From Lactobacillus amylolyticus DSM 11664 (GTDB taxonomy: Bacteria > Bacillota > Bacilli > Lactobacillales > Lactobacillaceae): a DNA stretch of 64,000 nt. The translations under genes were made by a program, and so were the position numbers. The stretch is from positions 1-64,000 of the forward strand of contig NZ_ADNY01000066.1 of the NCBI RefSeq assembly GCF_000178475.1. The letters are read 5' to 3'. Below, piece by piece: positions 18,132-28,552 of the stretch. Every line of letters begins with the position of its first letter. Position 1 is the stretch's first letter. The notes beneath the pieces are model-generated. The model saw only the letters and a program-made list of their open reading frames with translations. It searched no databases and was not told the DNA's origin.

Positions 18132-19342
18132 TTTAAAATATAGCTTTCATTTAAAAATAGATTTTGAACAAATTTTTGCAATTGATGAGCTGTAACTTTT
18201 TTAAGCGCAGCCAGACGATCAAAATTCTCGTATTCAGGGAAAAGATTTTCTCTGAGCATTTGAGCCAGTTGCCAATTAGGTTGATCCTGGCCAATTTTTT
18301 GAACGGTTACTAACGCTCTTTTTGCCTTTTTCAGCAAGTCATCATCAATCTTGCCCTCACCAATTTGGGCCATCTCATTTCGAATGATCTTTTCTGCCTG
18401 ACTGCTTTTATCAGGAGCGACGCCAGCATTAATTAAAAACAATGAATTATTAGCAAAGTTATTTGCTTCAACATCATATGCTGCACCTAATTCTTCACGA
18501 ATTCCCGTAAATAATTTTGAAGAAGGGTCACCAGCAAGATATTGTGCTAAAACCATTCCAATAACTTGCTCATAATAATCAATCTTTTGCCGGTAACCAT
18601 ATCCCAGCATTAATTGGGCTTGCAAATTGCCTTTTTCTTCTGTTTTATTAACTAAACGCTTAGGCGTAATAATCGTTGCATCTTCTGTCATGAATTTCTT
18701 TAAAAGACCAGCTTGTTTAAACTCTTCTCTAATCAATCTATTCATTGATTTAGGGTCTCGAGCCAAGCCAATAATCGTCGTTGGCACGCTGCGCAAACTA
18801 TCACTGAAACGCTGAATTTGTCCAGAAGTGGCAGCCGTAATTTCTTCAATCGGCCCCATAAAGTTTTCTGCATAATCAGGCTCATCTTGATACCAGATAT
18901 TGAAAAAACGATCCAGAGCATAATTGGATGGCTCTGCGACAATTTCTTTATAATCAGCCAACAATTGTTTTTGACTAACTGAAACCAGGGCTGGATCAAA
19001 ACTTGGATGCTGAACAATTAAAGCCAGATCTTCAACAATTTTGGCATAACTATAATCTGGATCCAGCAGCTCAAGCGGCTCGACGAAATTAGCAACATAT
19101 GAAAGAAGCAGCTCTTTACCAAACAACTGCGGCATAATTTCTAATTGCAGATCATACAACTGCGATAATTCCTCTTGTTGAGCTCTAATTGAAGGAAAAT
19201 AAAGACTTGCGTTCGTCTGCATTCTTGAAAGCAAGCTAGCATACGCTAAATTATGCTTAGTCAGCGGCAAGCGTAAAAAACAGCCTAGAGAGGCTGTTGT
19301 AAATTTTTCGTTTGATTTAATTGAAGTATTAACCGTTAGCAT
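18128..19342 (-). CDS. ymfF: YmfF-like M16 peptidase homologue, probably non-catalytic
   Basis: M16-fold protein of about 404 residues that lacks a HxxEH zinc motif, as the ymfF partner usually does. Together with YmfH it resembles a paired processing-peptidase unit; the substrate is unknown. The start is uncertain between ATGs at 19342 and 19354, both inside the 3' end of ftsK. I choose 19342 for spacing from the GAAAG sequence. Its stop overlaps the ymfH ATG (ATGA), so the pair is translated together. Confidence 0.83.
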   Translation of the reverse strand: MLTVNTSIKSNEKFTTASLGCFLRLPLTKHNLAYASLLSRMQTNASLYFPSIRAQQEELSQLYDLQLEIMPQLFGKELLLSYVANFVEPLELLDPDYSYAKIVEDLALIVQHPSFDPALVSVSQKQLLADYKEIVAEPSNYALDRFFNIWYQDEPDYAENFMGPIEEITAATSGQIQRFSDSLRSVPTTIIGLARDPKSMNRLIREEFKQAGLLKKFMTEDATIITPKRLVNKTEEKGNLQAQLMLGYGYRQKIDYYEQVIGMVLAQYLAGDPSSKLFTGIREELGAAYDVEANNFANNSLFLINAGVAPDKSSQAEKIIRNEMAQIGEGKIDDDLLKKAKRALVTVQKIGQDQPNWQLAQMLRENLFPEYENFDRLAALKKVTAHQLQKFVQNLFLNESYILK

Positions 19343-21824
19343 TTTGACTATCATCTTTCTTTGGTGGAATTAATACTTGACGAGGTTTTGATCCTTCTGA
19401 TGGACCAACAATTCCTTTTGCTTCCATCTCATCAATAATTCTTGCGGCACGATTGTAGCCAATTCTAAAACGTCTTTGCAACATGGAAACACTGGCAGTT
19501 TGTTGTTTTCTTACCAAGTCAACTGCTGGAGCATAAAACTCATCATCAGGATCATCATTCGCGTTTTCAGCTGAACTGCTTGCACCCTTTTGTGGGATCA
19601 TCGTTTGATCATATTCAGCCTTCTGCTGCTTTTTGACCCAGTCGATAATTCTTTCAACTTCATCACTCGCAATGTAAGCTCCTTGAATTCTTTCGGGTTT
19701 AGAAGCTCCGATGGGCATATAAAGCATATCACCGCGACCCAGCAACTTTTCAGCACCAGTCTGATCCAAAATAGTTCTGGAATCGACACCACTTGAAACA
19801 GCAAAGGAAATTCGCGATGGAACATTGGCTTTGATTAAACCAGTAATAACATCAACACTCGGACGCTGAGTTGCCAAAATCATATGAATTCCGGCAGCAC
19901 GTGCCATTTGACCCAAACGAACAATTGCTCCTTCCACATCATGGCCACCGACCATCATTAAGTCACTCAATTCATCAACTACGACTAAAATATATGGTAA
20001 AGACTGCATAACTGGCTTAGTCTTATCTTGATTGTTTTCCACAACTTTTTGATTGTATTCTTTCATATTGCGGCAGCCACTAGAAGCAAATAGCTTATAG
20101 CGGCGCTCCATTTCTTTAACAACTTTGTGAAGCGCGTTGGAGGCCAATTTTGCATCGGTTACCACTGGAATCAGCAGATGTGGTACATCATTATAAACTG
20201 ACAGTTCTACCATTTTAGGATCAATCAGCACCAGCTTAATTTCTTCTGGACGTGCCTTCATTAAGATGCTGCTCAAAATCGTGTTAATCGCAACTGATTT
20301 ACCAGAACCAGTTGAACCGGCAATCAGGAGGTGCGGCATTTTACTCAAATTAGCAGAGATAATTTTACCAGCGACATCTTTGCCTAATGGTACCTCCATT
20401 GGATTCTTTTTCGCTTTAGGATCTTGGTGCTCCATCACATCCTTAAAGGATACAGTTGAGGTCGTCCGATTTGGAACTTCAATTCCAATAAACGGCTTGC
20501 CCGGAATTGGTGCTTCAATTCTGATATCCTTAGCAGCAAGTGCCAAAGCAAGATCATCAGCCAAATTGACAATCCGACTAACCTTCACGCCGACTGCGGG
20601 TTGCACTTCATAGCGCGTAATCGTTGGTCCTAAAATTGCTTTTTTAATGATTACTTTAACGCCAAAACTCTTAAACGTGGACTGCAAAATTTGCGTGTTC
20701 TTTTGAATCAACTGCTTATCAGTGCTCTGATCGGCATTTTTTATTGGATCAAGCAGAGACAATGGTGGCTTCTTGTAGCTTGGATTAATTTTAGTATCTG
20801 TCTTTAACTCTCCGTGATCCACGCTGCCTAATTCTTGCATCATCTTTTGATCGTCATCGGCAAAAGAATGAGATTTAGGAAAATTATCTTCACTATGATT
20901 TACGCTAGGATTAGCAATATTTTGTGGATGATCATCAGAATAGAAACTTGGCTTGTGTTCATCAGTCTCATCTTCTGCTGGCGTATCTGGCGTAATGACT
21001 TCCGGCATTGGTGTTTCAACTTCTTCTGGTTGGCTGCTTGTGCTGCTTGCTGGTTCTGAGTCTTGCTTTTGTTCTTGCTCATCAAAATCTTCAACATCAG
21101 GAAAAACAGAGCTTTCCTTTTGTAATGGATCAGTTAATTTATCGCGATTGGATTTCTTTTGCTGGCGACGTTCTTCTTGTTTTTCGCGAATTTCCGCATA
21201 TTTGTCTTTTAGTTTGTCGCTGGCTTCTTTATTTTTCTTAATAAGACCTTGGCTGAGAGCTTGAAATTTTTCAACAATTGTCCGGTACTTAACGTCAAAG
21301 AACATCAAAACGCCAATCGGGATCAATAAAACAGCAATAACTCTTAAACCAATCTGACCTAAAAGCGGATAAAAAAACTGAAAACCTAAAGTACCGAATA
21401 AACCGCCACCAACGTCTTCAGTTACAGCAGCTCGACCGAATTCAGCACCCATTTCATGCCAAAAAGAATTCATGAAACCGCTGTTAACCAGTTCACGTCC
21501 AAAAAACAATCCACTCTGAATAAGCAAGATGCCAAAAATGGATAAACACAGACCAATACTGCGTTTAACCTTTAAATGAGCTGGCTGACCATAAATTACC
21601 ATGATTAAGCCGAATAAAGCTAATAAACCACTAGCCAACAAATATGAATTACCGAAGAAAAGTCGAACTAAGTTAGCAGTTTGATTGCCAAGCCATCCTA
21701 CTTTTGCAAATGACAAAATTGCAATCAAAATCTGTACAATTCCAGCTGTTACCCAGTATAAAGATGCCTTTTGTTTATTCTTATTTACTTTTTTACTTGT
21801 TTTTCTTTTCTTGCGTTTAGGCAT
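19329..21824 (-). CDS. ftsK: DNA translocase FtsK/SpoIIIE
   Basis: Septal motor that pumps chromosome ends into daughter cells during division. The 831-residue protein has four or five N-terminal membrane segments (about 20-175). A long acidic, Gln/Pro/Glu-rich linker spans about 190-360. The motor has Walker [11 protein letters not shown] near residue 505 and Walker [14 protein letters not shown]-terminal winged-helix gamma domain follows ([29 protein letters not shown]) that reads KOPS-type sequences. It is flanked by DUF1149 upstream and ymfF downstream, which overlaps it. Confidence 0.96.
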   Translation of the reverse strand: MPKRKKRKTSKKVNKNKQKASLYWVTAGIVQILIAILSFAKVGWLGNQTANLVRLFFGNSYLLASGLLALFGLIMVIYGQPAHLKVKRSIGLCLSIFGILLIQSGLFFGRELVNSGFMNSFWHEMGAEFGRAAVTEDVGGGLFGTLGFQFFYPLLGQIGLRVIAVLLIPIGVLMFFDVKYRTIVEKFQALSQGLIKKNKEASDKLKDKYAEIREKQEERRQQKKSNRDKLTDPLQKESSVFPDVEDFDEQEQKQDSEPASSTSSQPEEVETPMPEVITPDTPAEDETDEHKPSFYSDDHPQNIANPSVNHSEDNFPKSHSFADDDQKMMQELGSVDHGELKTDTKINPSYKKPPLSLLDPIKNADQSTDKQLIQKNTQILQSTFKSFGVKVIIKKAILGPTITRYEVQPAVGVKVSRIVNLADDLALALAAKDIRIEAPIPGKPFIGIEVPNRTTSTVSFKDVMEHQDPKAKKNPMEVPLGKDVAGKIISANLSKMPHLLIAGSTGSGKSVAINTILSSILMKARPEEIKLVLIDPKMVELSVYNDVPHLLIPVVTDAKLASNALHKVVKEMERRYKLFASSGCRNMKEYNQKVVENNQDKTKPVMQSLPYILVVVDELSDLMMVGGHDVEGAIVRLGQMARAAGIHMILATQRPSVDVITGLIKANVPSRISFAVSSGVDSRTILDQTGAEKLLGRGDMLYMPIGASKPERIQGAYIASDEVERIIDWVKKQQKAEYDQTMIPQKGASSSAENANDDPDDEFYAPAVDLVRKQQTASVSMLQRRFRIGYNRAARIIDEMEAKGIVGPSEGSKPRQVLIPPKKDDSQNANG

Positions 21825-21840
21825 GTTTTCACCTAATTAA

Positions 21841-22233
21841 CTAGAAATTGGCTTGGAAGTTCAAGTTAACCGGGTTATCAAGGGTTACTTGAGTAACTTC
21901 ATAAGTTAAAGTTTCAATATATTCGACCAAAGGTCTGCTTAAAAGGCGGTAGTCATCTTTTGACAAGTCCTGACCATCACCGTAGTAATCCTTCAATTTT
22001 ATAATTTGACTAATGCGGCCGCTAACAGAAAAATCACCAGGTTCTGGAGCGACATCAAAAACAACAACTACTTCAAAATAGCTTCCGCCTTGTCCTTCAT
22101 CTGTCGTTCCGTCTTCATTTTGACGAGCAGCTTTTCTAAAAGCAACATTGACCTCGTTTTTTACTCTTGGTTCTTCATTTAAATCATAGTGAAATGAGTG
22201 TACTAAAATTGGTGTTTCTTTTTCAAATTCCAT
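21841..22233 (-). CDS. DUF1149 family protein
   Basis: 130-residue acidic cytosolic protein, recognised as the DUF1149 family found in Lactobacillales and streptococci, which has a SecB-like fold in structural families. No cysteine pairs, signal peptide or catalytic motif are visible. It sits between trmL (two-base gap) and ftsK (16-base gap), so it is part of their operon. The function is unknown. Confidence 0.85.
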   Translation of the reverse strand: MEFEKETPILVHSFHYDLNEEPRVKNEVNVAFRKAARQNEDGTTDEGQGGSYFEVVVVFDVAPEPGDFSVSGRISQIIKLKDYYGDGQDLSKDDYRLLSRPLVEYIETLTYEVTQVTLDNPVNLNFQANF

Positions 22234-22235
22234 AA

Positions 22236-22796
22236 TTATTTTTTATCTCCTAAATTACGTTCATAGCGTTCTGGACGATTATAATCATCCTTCAATTTAT
22301 CATTTTCATAATGGTGACTTGTTTCCATATTAGGAAATCCTTGTTGACGCAATGCTTCTAGCAAAACCATAGCTACTGAGTTAGCCAAATTGTAGCAACG
22401 AATGTTGTTAGACATCGGAATCCGCAAATTACGATCATAATATTCGCGCATAAAGGTTTCTGGCAAACCAGTTGTTTCTTTTCCAAATACAAAATAATAA
22501 TTCTTGTTTGGATCTGTGTAATCCACCTGGGCATAATTTTTGGATGAAAACTTGGAAATTAGATACATTTCATCATTTGGCCCCAACGTCTTCAAAAAGG
22601 CCTCAAGATCATCATGCATATGAATTTCAACTTTATCCCAGTAATCCAAGCCTGCTCGTTTCATTTTTTTATTATCGATTTGAAAACCAAGTGGTTCAAT
22701 TAAGTCCAAAACCGTATTGGTACCGGCACAAGTACGGGCAATGTTACCGGTATTGGCAGGCATTAATGGTTCATACAATACAACGTGATTTGTCAT
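22236..22796 (-). CDS. trmL: tRNA (cytidine/uridine-34-2'-O)-methyltransferase
   Basis: SPOUT-class enzyme that adds a 2'-O-methyl group to the wobble base of leucine tRNAs. The 186-residue protein shows NHVVLYEPLMPANTGNIART at the N-terminus and the knotted SAM-binding C-terminal part (FGKETTGLPE, IPMSNNIRCYNLANSVAMVLLEALRQ). I use the ATG at 22796 because GGAGG lies five bases ahead; the TTG four codons upstream lies within that site. Confidence 0.93.
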   Translation of the reverse strand: MTNHVVLYEPLMPANTGNIARTCAGTNTVLDLIEPLGFQIDNKKMKRAGLDYWDKVEIHMHDDLEAFLKTLGPNDEMYLISKFSSKNYAQVDYTDPNKNYYFVFGKETTGLPETFMREYYDRNLRIPMSNNIRCYNLANSVAMVLLEALRQQGFPNMETSHHYENDKLKDDYNRPERYERNLGDKK

Positions 22797-22816
22797 TTTT
22801 ACCTCCAAATCAGCAA

Positions 22817-22843
22817 AAAACGTGGCTATAACACCACGTTTTG
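22817..22843 (-). terminator. Terminator after the AI-2E permease gene
   Basis: Minus strand: AAAACGTGG, loop TGTTATAG, CCACGTTTTTTGC. Only about 20 bases separate it from the trmL start, so the trmL promoter must overlap it or trmL relies on read-through. Confidence 0.85.
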
Positions 22844-22844
22844 C

Positions 22845-24059
22845 TTAGTTATCATTTGAGTTTGTTTTTACTTGCTTATTTTTATCCGAAGATGCATCTT
22901 CCGTGGCTGAATCTGCATCATCATCAAAAACATCGGATACTTTTCGATAATAATTGTAAACACGAGACACAATAATCTTCAAGACGGCGTAAATCGGAAT
23001 TCCGAAAACAACGCCCCATAAGCCCCACACTGCACTGGCTCCAATTAACAGCAAAATAGTCGTAATTGGGTGCATTTCAAGCTTATTCCCCATTACCAAT
23101 GGACTGATTACACGCCCTTCAATCGCCTGCTCGATTGCAAAAACAATTAAGACTTTAATCAGCATCGGCACTGAGGTCATAATTCCAATTACTAAAGCTG
23201 GAATAAATGCAATGAACGTTCCGAAATATGGAATCAAATTCAAGAATCCAGCAAGAATTGCTAGAGTATAACCATAAGGCAAACCAACAACAGTATAGCC
23301 AATAGCGAACATCACGCCAACCCAGAAGGCAACGGTAATTTGTCCTCTGATGTAAGAAGAAATCGCATTGTTGATATCCCAAAGCAATTTGCCAAAACTC
23401 TTTTGCCAACGCTGTGGAGCGAACTTAGTAATGTAAGGACGCAAATTGTGTCCATCTTTTAACATGAAGAAAAGCAAGAAAGGTGCTGTCATTAACGTCA
23501 TTATGATCATAGTAATGATACTTACAGCTGAAGAAATATTGGTCAAAGCTACATTGACAGTTGTCTGTCCTGACTTGAACAGGGTCTTTTGCGTATTATC
23601 AATTATTTTGTCAATATTGCTGCGAACGCTGTTAAGTCTTGGATCACGCAAAGCATTTTGCGTAGCATTAACAGCATCGTCCCAAATTTTTGGCCAATTC
23701 TTGACCAATGAATTGATTTGTTCTTGTACAATTGGAATAATCGTATTAATTATCCAGATTAAAGCTACAACTACAATTAAGAATAAAACAATAATCGTTA
23801 ATACCCGTGGAACGCGCCACTTTTTTTCAAGCCAATCAACTACCGGATTCATAACATAAAACTGAATTGTGGCTAATAAAACCGGCGGTAAGATTGCACT
23901 GAAAAACATCCATGCTGGATTCAGGACAAATGAAATCTTATTGAAAACCCAAATAATCAGGAAAAACAGTAAGAAATTAAATAATATTACACTAAAACGA
24001 TTATCTAAAAACCATTTTTCAAAGAAATTGGCTTTTTTACGACTCTTTTTTTGCTCCAT
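22845..24059 (-). CDS. AI-2E family transporter
   Basis: Polytopic membrane protein of the AI-2E (PF01594, YdbI/YhhQ-like) family. Members export small molecules such as autoinducer-2 or move Na+/H+; the substrate here is unknown. The 404-residue protein has about eight membrane segments and the family signature GLPYGYTLAILAGFLNLIPYFGTFIAF spread over residues 250-277. The C-terminal tail is acidic (DDDADSATEDASSDK). I use the ATG at 24059, one codon after a TTG. It follows the gutA-like gene by 12 bases and is probably co-transcribed with it. Confidence 0.87.
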   Translation of the reverse strand: MEQKKSRKKANFFEKWFLDNRFSVILFNFLLFFLIIWVFNKISFVLNPAWMFFSAILPPVLLATIQFYVMNPVVDWLEKKWRVPRVLTIIVLFLIVVVALIWIINTIIPIVQEQINSLVKNWPKIWDDAVNATQNALRDPRLNSVRSNIDKIIDNTQKTLFKSGQTTVNVALTNISSAVSIITMIIMTLMTAPFLLFFMLKDGHNLRPYITKFAPQRWQKSFGKLLWDINNAISSYIRGQITVAFWVGVMFAIGYTVVGLPYGYTLAILAGFLNLIPYFGTFIAFIPALVIGIMTSVPMLIKVLIVFAIEQAIEGRVISPLVMGNKLEMHPITTILLLIGASAVWGLWGVVFGIPIYAVLKIIVSRVYNYYRKVSDVFDDDADSATEDASSDKNKQVKTNSNDN

Positions 24060-24071
24060 CAATAATTCCCG

Positions 24072-24452
24072 TTAAATGTGTTCATAAACAATGTCATCAT
24101 CTAGCTTGAATTGTGGCAAAGCTTGACTTTCATCAGGGTCAAAATAAATAGCGTTAGCTAATGGTGCCTTAGGTACTTTACGGTTAAAGAATAAAGTAGC
24201 GTGACCTAAAGCCTTCATATTGCTTTCAACCATTGGGCCAACATAATCAGCAATATAGGTCGTGCCATCAACTGTGATTGTATCGCCTTTCTTGAAAACA
24301 AAGCCACTTACTGGTGTTTCAGAATCAAATTTTTGAATAACTGAAACATCTTCCAAATCTTGGTTAGTGCCCTCGCCAAAAAGAATAACCATTTGGTCGC
24401 GAGCATCAACCGCCTTTTTACCTATTTTTTCAATCGTTGCTGTCCATTTCAT
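24072..24452 (-). CDS. PTS glucitol/sorbitol-specific IIA-like protein, stand-alone
   Basis: 126-residue protein with the GutA fold signature (IGKKAVDARDQMVILFGEGTNQDLEDVSVI, then ALGHATLFF). In sorbitol PTS systems this domain carries phosphate on a histidine soon after the DLE.. segment. Here that stretch reads IQKFDSETPVSG, without histidine. No sorbitol IIB, IIC or dehydrogenase gene is nearby. It may therefore be a regulatory or repurposed form; that is inference. Start is an ATG after AAGGAG. Confidence 0.8.
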   Translation of the reverse strand: MKWTATIEKIGKKAVDARDQMVILFGEGTNQDLEDVSVIQKFDSETPVSGFVFKKGDTITVDGTTYIADYVGPMVESNMKALGHATLFFNRKVPKAPLANAIYFDPDESQALPQFKLDDDIVYEHI

Positions 24453-24489
24453 AATTATTAACTCCTTGTATTTAATTTTAGCATAAGAA

Positions 24490-24513
24490 AACCGCTTAAG
24501 GACTTAAGCGGTT
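24490..24513 (-). terminator. Terminator after the P-type ATPase gene
   Basis: A perfect 11-base stem AACCGCTTAAG/CTTAAGCGGTT with a two-base centre, followed on the minus strand by TTCTTATGC. The hairpin is strong and the T tail is weak. Confidence 0.7.
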
Positions 24514-24520
24514 CACATTT

Positions 24521-27280
24521 TTAATTATTTTTCCGATGAAACATCAGCCATTTTCTAGCCTCATCAATTAAGACTAGTGGTATTGGCAATAAGAACAAGA
24601 AAATCCAGTCGCTAGCATTTAAAATTGTCGTGTGGAACAATTGCTGAATTCCTGGTGTCACAGTTAAGAATAAGAATAGCAAAATTTCAAAAATAATTCC
24701 GAACCAAATATTCTTATTGCTAAACAGGCCTTTCTTGAAGATCGAAATCTTATTTGTCCGGCAATTCAGAACGTTGGCAATCTGAGCAAAGACAATTGCT
24801 CCCAAAAACATCGTCGTTGCTCTCATATAAACGGGACCACTCGCAGCCAATGCTTGAATTGGCCAACCATTTTGGTGGTTGACAAAGAAATAAGCTCCGG
24901 TTGAAATGATGCTTTCTAGCAAGCCATACCAAACAAAGGCACGTAAAATAACCTGCTTGTTCAATAAGTGATCGCTGCGCTTTCTTGGCGGTTGATTCAT
25001 AACATCTGGATCAGCTGCTTCAGCACCTAAACCCAAAGCTGGCAGAATATCAGTCCCCAAGTCAACGGTCAAAATCTGCATGACCGTCATTGGCAATGGG
25101 ATAAGTCCACCTGAAAACAGGAAGAGAATAGGTGGAAAAGCTTCTGGTACATTGGCAGTCAAAATATAAGTCAAAAACTTGCGGATATTGCTGTACGCTG
25201 CACGACCTTCCTCAATCGCAGCCACAATTGAAGCAAAGTTATCGTCAGTCAAAATCATATTGGCAGTATCTTTAGCAACATCCGTTCCGCTTAAGCCCAT
25301 CGCAATACCAATATCAGCTTGCTTTAAGGCAGGGGCATCATTGACGCCATCACCAGTTGCGGCAACAATTTCGCCATTTGCCTGACAGTTTTTAACGATA
25401 CGATATTTTTGTTCAGGAGCAACCCGGGCAAAAATAACTTCCTCTTTCAGTGCCTTACGGAGCTCTTCATCACTCATCTGATCAAGTTCATTGCCGGAAA
25501 TCACCCTGGCTTTATCTGAAGTTAAGCCAATTTGAACAGCAACAGACTTAGCGGTTAATTTTGAGTCACCGGTAACCATGATAATTCTGATTTTTGCTTG
25601 GTGACATTTTTTGACGGCGTTATAAACTTCAGGCCGTGGTGGATCGCTCATCGAAACCAATCCAACGAAAATCAAATGATTTTCAGCATCATCAACAGTC
25701 AAATTATTTATTTGTTCATTCTTAGGAATAATTCGATAAGCAAGTGCCATGCTTCTTAAGCCGCGAGCAGCATAATCGGCATTCACCTTTTTAACGCGAA
25801 GACGATCATCATCAGTCATCGCTCTGACTTGTCCATTAACTTGAATTTGATCACATCGACCAATCGTATCGCTGAATGACCCTTTGGTAAGAACAATCGC
25901 CTGTGTATCGTTCCAGCGATTGATCGTGGACATCCGTTTACGATCCGAATCAAAAGGCAATTCCTTTAAGCGAGGATATTTTACTAAAACCCGTTGCTTA
26001 TCAAAACCGGCCTTTTCAGCCATGATGATTAATGAAGCTTCTGTCGGCGTTCCTAAAATCTTAGGCCTGCCGCCCTTTTTCTTGCTTGGTTCAACGCTAG
26101 TATCATTATCCAAAGCAGCAATTTGCACCAACTTGTGCAAATCTGGGTTTTCATCGTACCAAAGCTGCTTATTATTTAATTCAATTTGACCATTGTTAAC
26201 ATAGCCATTACCAGTGACATGATATTCATTGGCTGGTGTCCAAATATAATGGATCGTCATCTGGTTTTGCGTTAATGTTCCTGTTTTATCAGAACAAATA
26301 ACCGTAGTTTCACCTAGAGTTTCAACAGAGTTAAGCTCTTTAACCAAAGCATGCTTTTTAGCCATTCGCCGTACACCTTGAGCCAAACTCAAAGTCACCG
26401 TTGGCAAAAGTCCTTCAGGAATAAAGGCGACAATCATCCCTAAACCAAAAATGAAGGCTTTGGCAAAAGGATATTTTACAACGAAAATAGCTGCAATCAA
26501 GAAAATAACCCCAATTGTAACCGCGATGATTGAAATTTGCTTAGTCAAGCGACTAAGTTCATTGGTCAATGGACTTTCAGTCTTTTCTTCTTTTTGGGTC
26601 AACTGGGCAATTCGGCCAAATTCTGTTTGCATCCCTGTGGCAAACGCAATTGCACGTCCATTTCCTCCGACCACGGTAGTACCAGAATAAATCAAATTGC
26701 TTTCCGCATAGCTGCCTTCACCAGGTTGATATTTTGTAGTCTTTGATTCAGGTACGGATTCGCCGTTTAGCGCACTTTGATCTACCTGCATTGAAGTAGC
26801 TGTAATAATTCTGGCATCAGCTGGAACTCTATTGCCTGCCTGTAAAACAAACACATCGCCTGGAACCAGCTGTTTGCTATCAATTTGCTTTTTCTTGCCA
26901 TCTCTAATTACTTGGACATAGGTAGGCAGCATGCTATTCAAAGCATCTGTTGCTCTCTTAGCTGCCCGCTCTTGCCAAAAGCTGAATAAACCGTTAATGA
27001 TGTTAACAAGCCAAATCGCAATTCCTAGTTCTAGCGTTCCTGAAAAAATCGCAATGACGCCTGAAATCCAAAGCAAAATCGCCATCATGCTGGTAAAGTT
27101 TTTAAAAAAGTTCTTCCACATTGATTCGGCTTCTGCTTTTTTAATTTCATTTGGGCCATACTTTTGCAATCTTTTTTCAGCTTCTGCTTCACTTAAGCCA
27201 TTTGCTGAAGATTTAAGATTGGCAAAAACTTCTGAAATATCATTCTGAGCATACAGGGCTCGAATTTTCTTTTCATCCAT
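24521..27280 (-). CDS. P-type (P2) cation-transporting ATPase
   Basis: Membrane pump that couples ATP hydrolysis to cation movement. The 919-residue protein has the N-terminal cation ATPase domain, the actuator motif LNGES near residue 173, membrane helix 4 with FIPEGLLPTVT, the phosphorylation site CSDKTGTLT near 338 and the hinge GDGVNDAPALK near 645. Six C-terminal helices follow. The PEGLL motif resembles Na+/K+ or Ca2+ pumps rather than heavy-metal pumps. The ion cannot be fixed from sequence. It starts with ATG after GAGGA and diverges from the lactonase gene. Confidence 0.92.
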   Translation of the reverse strand: MDEKKIRALYAQNDISEVFANLKSSANGLSEAEAEKRLQKYGPNEIKKAEAESMWKNFFKNFTSMMAILLWISGVIAIFSGTLELGIAIWLVNIINGLFSFWQERAAKRATDALNSMLPTYVQVIRDGKKKQIDSKQLVPGDVFVLQAGNRVPADARIITATSMQVDQSALNGESVPESKTTKYQPGEGSYAESNLIYSGTTVVGGNGRAIAFATGMQTEFGRIAQLTQKEEKTESPLTNELSRLTKQISIIAVTIGVIFLIAAIFVVKYPFAKAFIFGLGMIVAFIPEGLLPTVTLSLAQGVRRMAKKHALVKELNSVETLGETTVICSDKTGTLTQNQMTIHYIWTPANEYHVTGNGYVNNGQIELNNKQLWYDENPDLHKLVQIAALDNDTSVEPSKKKGGRPKILGTPTEASLIIMAEKAGFDKQRVLVKYPRLKELPFDSDRKRMSTINRWNDTQAIVLTKGSFSDTIGRCDQIQVNGQVRAMTDDDRLRVKKVNADYAARGLRSMALAYRIIPKNEQINNLTVDDAENHLIFVGLVSMSDPPRPEVYNAVKKCHQAKIRIIMVTGDSKLTAKSVAVQIGLTSDKARVISGNELDQMSDEELRKALKEEVIFARVAPEQKYRIVKNCQANGEIVAATGDGVNDAPALKQADIGIAMGLSGTDVAKDTANMILTDDNFASIVAAIEEGRAAYSNIRKFLTYILTANVPEAFPPILFLFSGGLIPLPMTVMQILTVDLGTDILPALGLGAEAADPDVMNQPPRKRSDHLLNKQVILRAFVWYGLLESIISTGAYFFVNHQNGWPIQALAASGPVYMRATTMFLGAIVFAQIANVLNCRTNKISIFKKGLFSNKNIWFGIIFEILLFLFLTVTPGIQQLFHTTILNASDWIFLFLLPIPLVLIDEARKWLMFHRKNN

Positions 27281-27428
27281 CTTAATTTCCTCTTTATTTT
27301 TCCTATCGTCCTTTTGTAGTTAATGTAGCACACTTTAAATTCTTTTACAATTCAGTTAATATTTTAATCCTATTTAAAAACTTAGGTATAAAATACTACT
27401 TGAGACTAATTTTATACGGAGATATTCT

Positions 27429-28460
27429 ATGAAAGTTCTGATTGGCGGTTATACAAAAAAAAGTTCTAAAGGTATTTATGAATTGCCTTTTGCCGGCACT
27501 GATCAAACGGCTCGTCTTGGCGAAGCTGAAAACATTATCCAAGTCAGTGACCCTACTTATTTTCAAAAAGACGGTGCTTTAATTTTTACCATCAATAAAC
27601 CAAATAATGATGAAGGTGGTATCAGCGTCTTTAAACTTGAAGATGGACAATACCATGAAGTCGACACTTATTTAACCCCTGGCTCTTCTCCAGCATACGT
27701 GGGAATTAACCGCGATAAGCATCTGCTTTACACAGCTAACTACCATACCGGCATTATTTCCGTCTTCAAGTATGATGAAAACGGTGAATTGACTTTACTT
27801 GATAAAGACAAACATGAAGCTCGGACTTTAGGACCTCGTCCTGAACAAGACAGCGCTCACCCCCACTTCTTTGATGAAACACCTGCAGGTAATTTAGTTT
27901 GCTGCGACTTAGGAAACGATACTGTTGAGTTTTATCATCTAAATAAGCAAAACAAATTGGAACACTTGGCAACCTTTAAGAGTGAAGCAGGTTTTGGCGA
28001 TCGTCACATTGTCTTTAATAAAAAAGGCGATTGCTTCTACGTAGCCGGTGAATTATCAAGCAAAATTACGGCGGTCAAATTTAATGAAGATGACTGGAAG
28101 TTTGAAGAAATTGCTACTTATTCAACTATTCCAGCCGACTGGACCGAACATAACGGAGCTGCAGCAATCAGAATTTCCAAAGACGGCAAATTCATTTACG
28201 TCTCCAACCGTGGAAATGACTCAATCGCTGTTTTCGCCGTTAACGATGATGACACCTTAAAACTGGTCCAACGTATTTCAGTTGAAGGTTCCTTCCCACG
28301 CGATTTCAACTGGGACGAAAGTGAAAAATATGTTGTTGTTGCCAATCAAAATACTGACAATGCCACCCTTTATTTGCGCAATGCTGAGACAGGTGCATTG
28401 ACCACTATTCAAAAAGACATCAAAGTTCCTGAAGGAACCAGAGTCGAATTTGAAGAGTAA
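27429..28460 (+). CDS. pgl: 6-phosphogluconolactonase-type beta-propeller lactonase
   Basis: Seven-bladed beta-propeller protein (PF10282, Pgl/YkgB type), which hydrolyses 6-phosphogluconolactone in the oxidative pentose phosphate route. The 343-residue protein has the family features TYFQKDGALIFTIN, the HPHFFDETP histidine segment near residue 139, and repeats with (F/Y)xxVxNRGNDSIAVF. It is monocistronic, with an ATG after GGAG and its own terminator. The fold is secure; the substrate is by family. Confidence 0.88.
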   Translation: MKVLIGGYTKKSSKGIYELPFAGTDQTARLGEAENIIQVSDPTYFQKDGALIFTINKPNNDEGGISVFKLEDGQYHEVDTYLTPGSSPAYVGINRDKHLLYTANYHTGIISVFKYDENGELTLLDKDKHEARTLGPRPEQDSAHPHFFDETPAGNLVCCDLGNDTVEFYHLNKQNKLEHLATFKSEAGFGDRHIVFNKKGDCFYVAGELSSKITAVKFNEDDWKFEEIATYSTIPADWTEHNGAAAIRISKDGKFIYVSNRGNDSIAVFAVNDDDTLKLVQRISVEGSFPRDFNWDESEKYVVVANQNTDNATLYLRNAETGALTTIQKDIKVPEGTRVEFEE

Positions 28461-28476
28461 CAATATAAATATTGTG

Positions 28477-28510
28477 AAAAAAAGCTATGACAGTTGGTCA
28501 TAGCTTTTTT
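28477..28510 (+). terminator. Terminator after the lactonase gene
   Basis: AAAAGCTATGA, loop CAGTTGG, TCATAGCTTTTTT. Strong stem with T tail 17 bases after the stop. Confidence 0.9.
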
Positions 28511-28552
28511 CTTAAGGTAAAATAGAATACAGGAAACAAAAGGGAGGTCAAA

